Source: Haladaptatus sp. QDMS2
GTDB lineage: Archaea; Halobacteriota; Halobacteria; Halobacteriales; Halococcaceae
NCBI RefSeq assembly: GCF_029338295.1
Contig: NZ_CP119793.1
Coordinates: 186,001 to 250,000 of the forward strand
Reading direction: 5' to 3'
Length of the DNA: 64,000 nt
In this document: positions 62,780 to 64,000 of the stretch, piece after piece
Numbering within the stretch: the first letter of the stretch is position 1
How the letters are laid out: every line of letters begins with the position of its first letter
The notes under the pieces: model-generated
What the model saw: the letters and a program-made list of their open reading frames with translations, nothing else
What the model was told of the DNA's origin: nothing
Databases searched by the model: none
Program-made: the position numbers and the translations under genes

Positions 62780-63580
62780 CTACTCTGGAAGGGCTGCCGG
62801 AGTTATCAGGGTGGCCTGTTCCTGGTAGCCATCCATCTGCGCTTCGACCCACGAACGGATGGTCTCGTTCTCAGTTTCAATGAGTGCATACTCGCGCATC
62901 TGTTCGTCGTACGGGAAGATGACGGCGATCTCGTCGAACAGTGCAAACCCGATTGGAACCTCGCCATCGTAGCGATAAATGGTCATCTTCCCTGATTCAA
63001 GCAGCTCGCGGGCTATCTCAGCGGCCCCGGGCTGTGAAATGATCGCGTCGAAGGCAGCCGCCGATACAATCGCCTCTTGGGTCTGTCCGCCTTCGATGAC
63101 GAGCTCGTGCGTTTTCGGGAGCAGGTCGGGATAGAAATTTGCTGTTAGAGAGCGGGCGTGCGACGCCTCCATCGCGAGCGTTTCCGCACGTCGGGCGTGG
63201 GCGAAAATGTCGGGCGGTTGTGGAGCCGTAATTCGCGCATCGCCGAACATTCGAACGTCGAAGTCCATCTCGTCAAGCGGAAGGATCGTTTCGAGTTCTG
63301 CTAACATCTGAATCGTTTCAACGGTATCCAATAACACGCCGAATTCGTCTGCCAACAGTGACCCGAGCCGAGTGAGATGATAGCGTCTTTCTCTTTTTTT
63401 GATCCAACGACGATCCTCGAAGTCCTCAAGAATTCGTCCGAGGGTCGGTTGGGAGACACCGGTCAAATCGTGCAACTCTCCCCGTGTGTAGGGTTCGACA
63501 GTCAATGCTTCCAGTACCGTCACTCGGTTCTCCGAGCTGGCTAAAAATTCGACATCGTCAAGTGGTGTGTTCGAAACCAT
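62780..63580 (-). CDS. HTH regulator with FilR1/DUF1724-type sensor domain
   Basis: 266 aa. Winged HTH at about 8-75: NRVTVLEALT, RGELHDLTGVSQPTLGRILE, then the wing KKRERRYHLTRLG. The rest (about 100-250: ETLAMEASHARSLTANFYPD, LVIEGGQTQEAIVSAAAFDA, YRYDGEVPIGFALFDEIAVI) is the haloarchaeal ligand-sensing domain annotated FilR1/DUF1724. The ligand is unknown. It is divergent from a related HTH gene at 63666, so the two may regulate each other. Confidence 0.85.
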   Translation of the reverse strand: MVSNTPLDDVEFLASSENRVTVLEALTVEPYTRGELHDLTGVSQPTLGRILEDFEDRRWIKKRERRYHLTRLGSLLADEFGVLLDTVETIQMLAELETILPLDEMDFDVRMFGDARITAPQPPDIFAHARRAETLAMEASHARSLTANFYPDLLPKTHELVIEGGQTQEAIVSAAAFDAIISQPGAAEIARELLESGKMTIYRYDGEVPIGFALFDEIAVIFPYDEQMREYALIETENETIRSWVEAQMDGYQEQATLITPAALPE

Positions 63581-63665
63581 GAATTCCTCGGCGAACAGTT
63601 ACTGCGTCGCTCTCCTCTACATACACCGGCCACACCTATTAGGCTTCAGCCAGGTTCTATCGCTC

Positions 63666-64000
63666 ATGCGGATAGTACTCGACGACGTGGGCTTCCGCTC
63701 GCCGACAAATCGTCGGGGACGAGTGCTTGCTCTCCTGGCGGACGGTGACCTAACCCGGAGCGAGATTCGGGCGACGACCGACATCCCGCAGCCGACGCTG
63801 GGCCGAATCCTCGATGCCGGTATCAAGCGGAACTGGGCGACGACGGAGGGACAAACGTACCGGTTGTTGCCGTTCAGCAAAGTTCGCGCCAAGAAGGTCT
63901 GTGACCGCTTGACCATCGTTGAATCGATGCAGAATCTCGACGTTCAGGGTCGCAAATTTCGGACGCCGACGCCGAGAATTTCATTACGTGACGAGTACTC
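63666..64000 (+). CDS. HTH regulator related to 62780-63580, cut by the window end
   Basis: 111 codons visible, open to the window end. SPTNRRGRVLALLADGDLTR and SEIRATTDIPQPTLGRILDA align with the HTH of the neighbouring divergent gene (VSQPTLGRIL there), then the wing TTEGQTYRLLPFSK. It is therefore a paralogue by duplication and inversion, or both came in together. The sensor domain is not in the window, so integrity is unknown. The start is the first ATG and leaves about 85 bp of shared upstream region. Confidence 0.7.
   Translation, partial: MRIVLDDVGFRSPTNRRGRVLALLADGDLTRSEIRATTDIPQPTLGRILDAGIKRNWATTEGQTYRLLPFSKVRAKKVCDRLTIVESMQNLDVQGRKFRTPTPRISLRDEY

Noticed and set aside
1-64000. CRISPR arrays, tRNA or rRNA genes, integrase with attachment sites
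   Set aside because: No regularly spaced repeats, no tRNA cloverleaf and no tyrosine or serine recombinase motif were recognised by eye; a dedicated scan would be needed to exclude short or decayed ones.

Overview
The window comes from a haloarchaeon, probably an accessory replicon or a variable chromosomal region. The evidence is very acidic proteins, archaeal general transcription factors (TFB at 57293-58228, TBP at 61751-62320), archaeal TATA boxes 22-30 nt upstream of near-leaderless starts, and haloarchaeal zinc-ribbon and HTH families. No rRNA, tRNA, CRISPR array or integrase was recognised. All assignments were made by reading motifs; no database search was run.

Left flank (1-9.6 kb). 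A sugar-acid-type enolase-superfamily gene (cut by the window edge) is divergent from an acetamidase/formamidase. Next come a scar holding the C-terminal end of a PfkB/KDG kinase, a decayed IS200/IS605-like end, a DUF429 + PD-(D/E)XK gene pair, a fused DUF262-DUF1524 (GmrSD-type) restriction protein, and small hypothetical genes with a possible structured RNA at about 8460-8526.

Defence island (9.8-56.7 kb). From 43.7 kb down to 9.8 kb every gene lies on the minus strand. The first block is a DISARM-like operon: a large drmE-like gene, drmA, drmB, drmC and, coupled to drmC by a 4-nt overlap, a pentapeptide-repeat protein ending in a pore-like membrane domain. No methylase gene sits beside it. 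Instead a scar at 22025-22243 holds the start of a MutH/Sau3AI-type nuclease and the last codons of a cytosine methylase. The second block is a 490-aa protein that reads as degenerate methylase, CBS pair and HEPN RNase. The third is an AddAB-like helicase-nuclease pair. The fourth is a complete type 5 BREX locus: pglZ, brxC2, brxB, brxC1 and brxA on minus, with pglX and brxHII divergent on plus. It is flanked on both sides by paralogous MutH/Sau3AI-like endonucleases. Two C5-cytosine methylases follow, then a small pair whose second member is a PD-(D/E)XK-like nuclease.

Right flank (56.7-64 kb). This holds TFB, a mini zinc-ribbon protein, an EEP-family nuclease/phosphatase, a SWIM zinc-finger gene with a decayed partner, a YdeI-like gene, an HTH regulator with clear operator repeats, TBP, and two related HTH regulators. 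The TFB and SWIM genes share a TATA-plus-hairpin leader.

The layers could work together as follows. The methylases (PglX N6-adenine, two C5) mark self DNA. BREX, DISARM and the MutH-like nucleases act on unmodified DNA, and AddAB-like enzymes could degrade ends. The HEPN fusion and the pentapeptide-pore protein look like abortive effectors. The last two, and the methylase scar that may link DISARM to a methylase 30 kb away, are the most novel parts.
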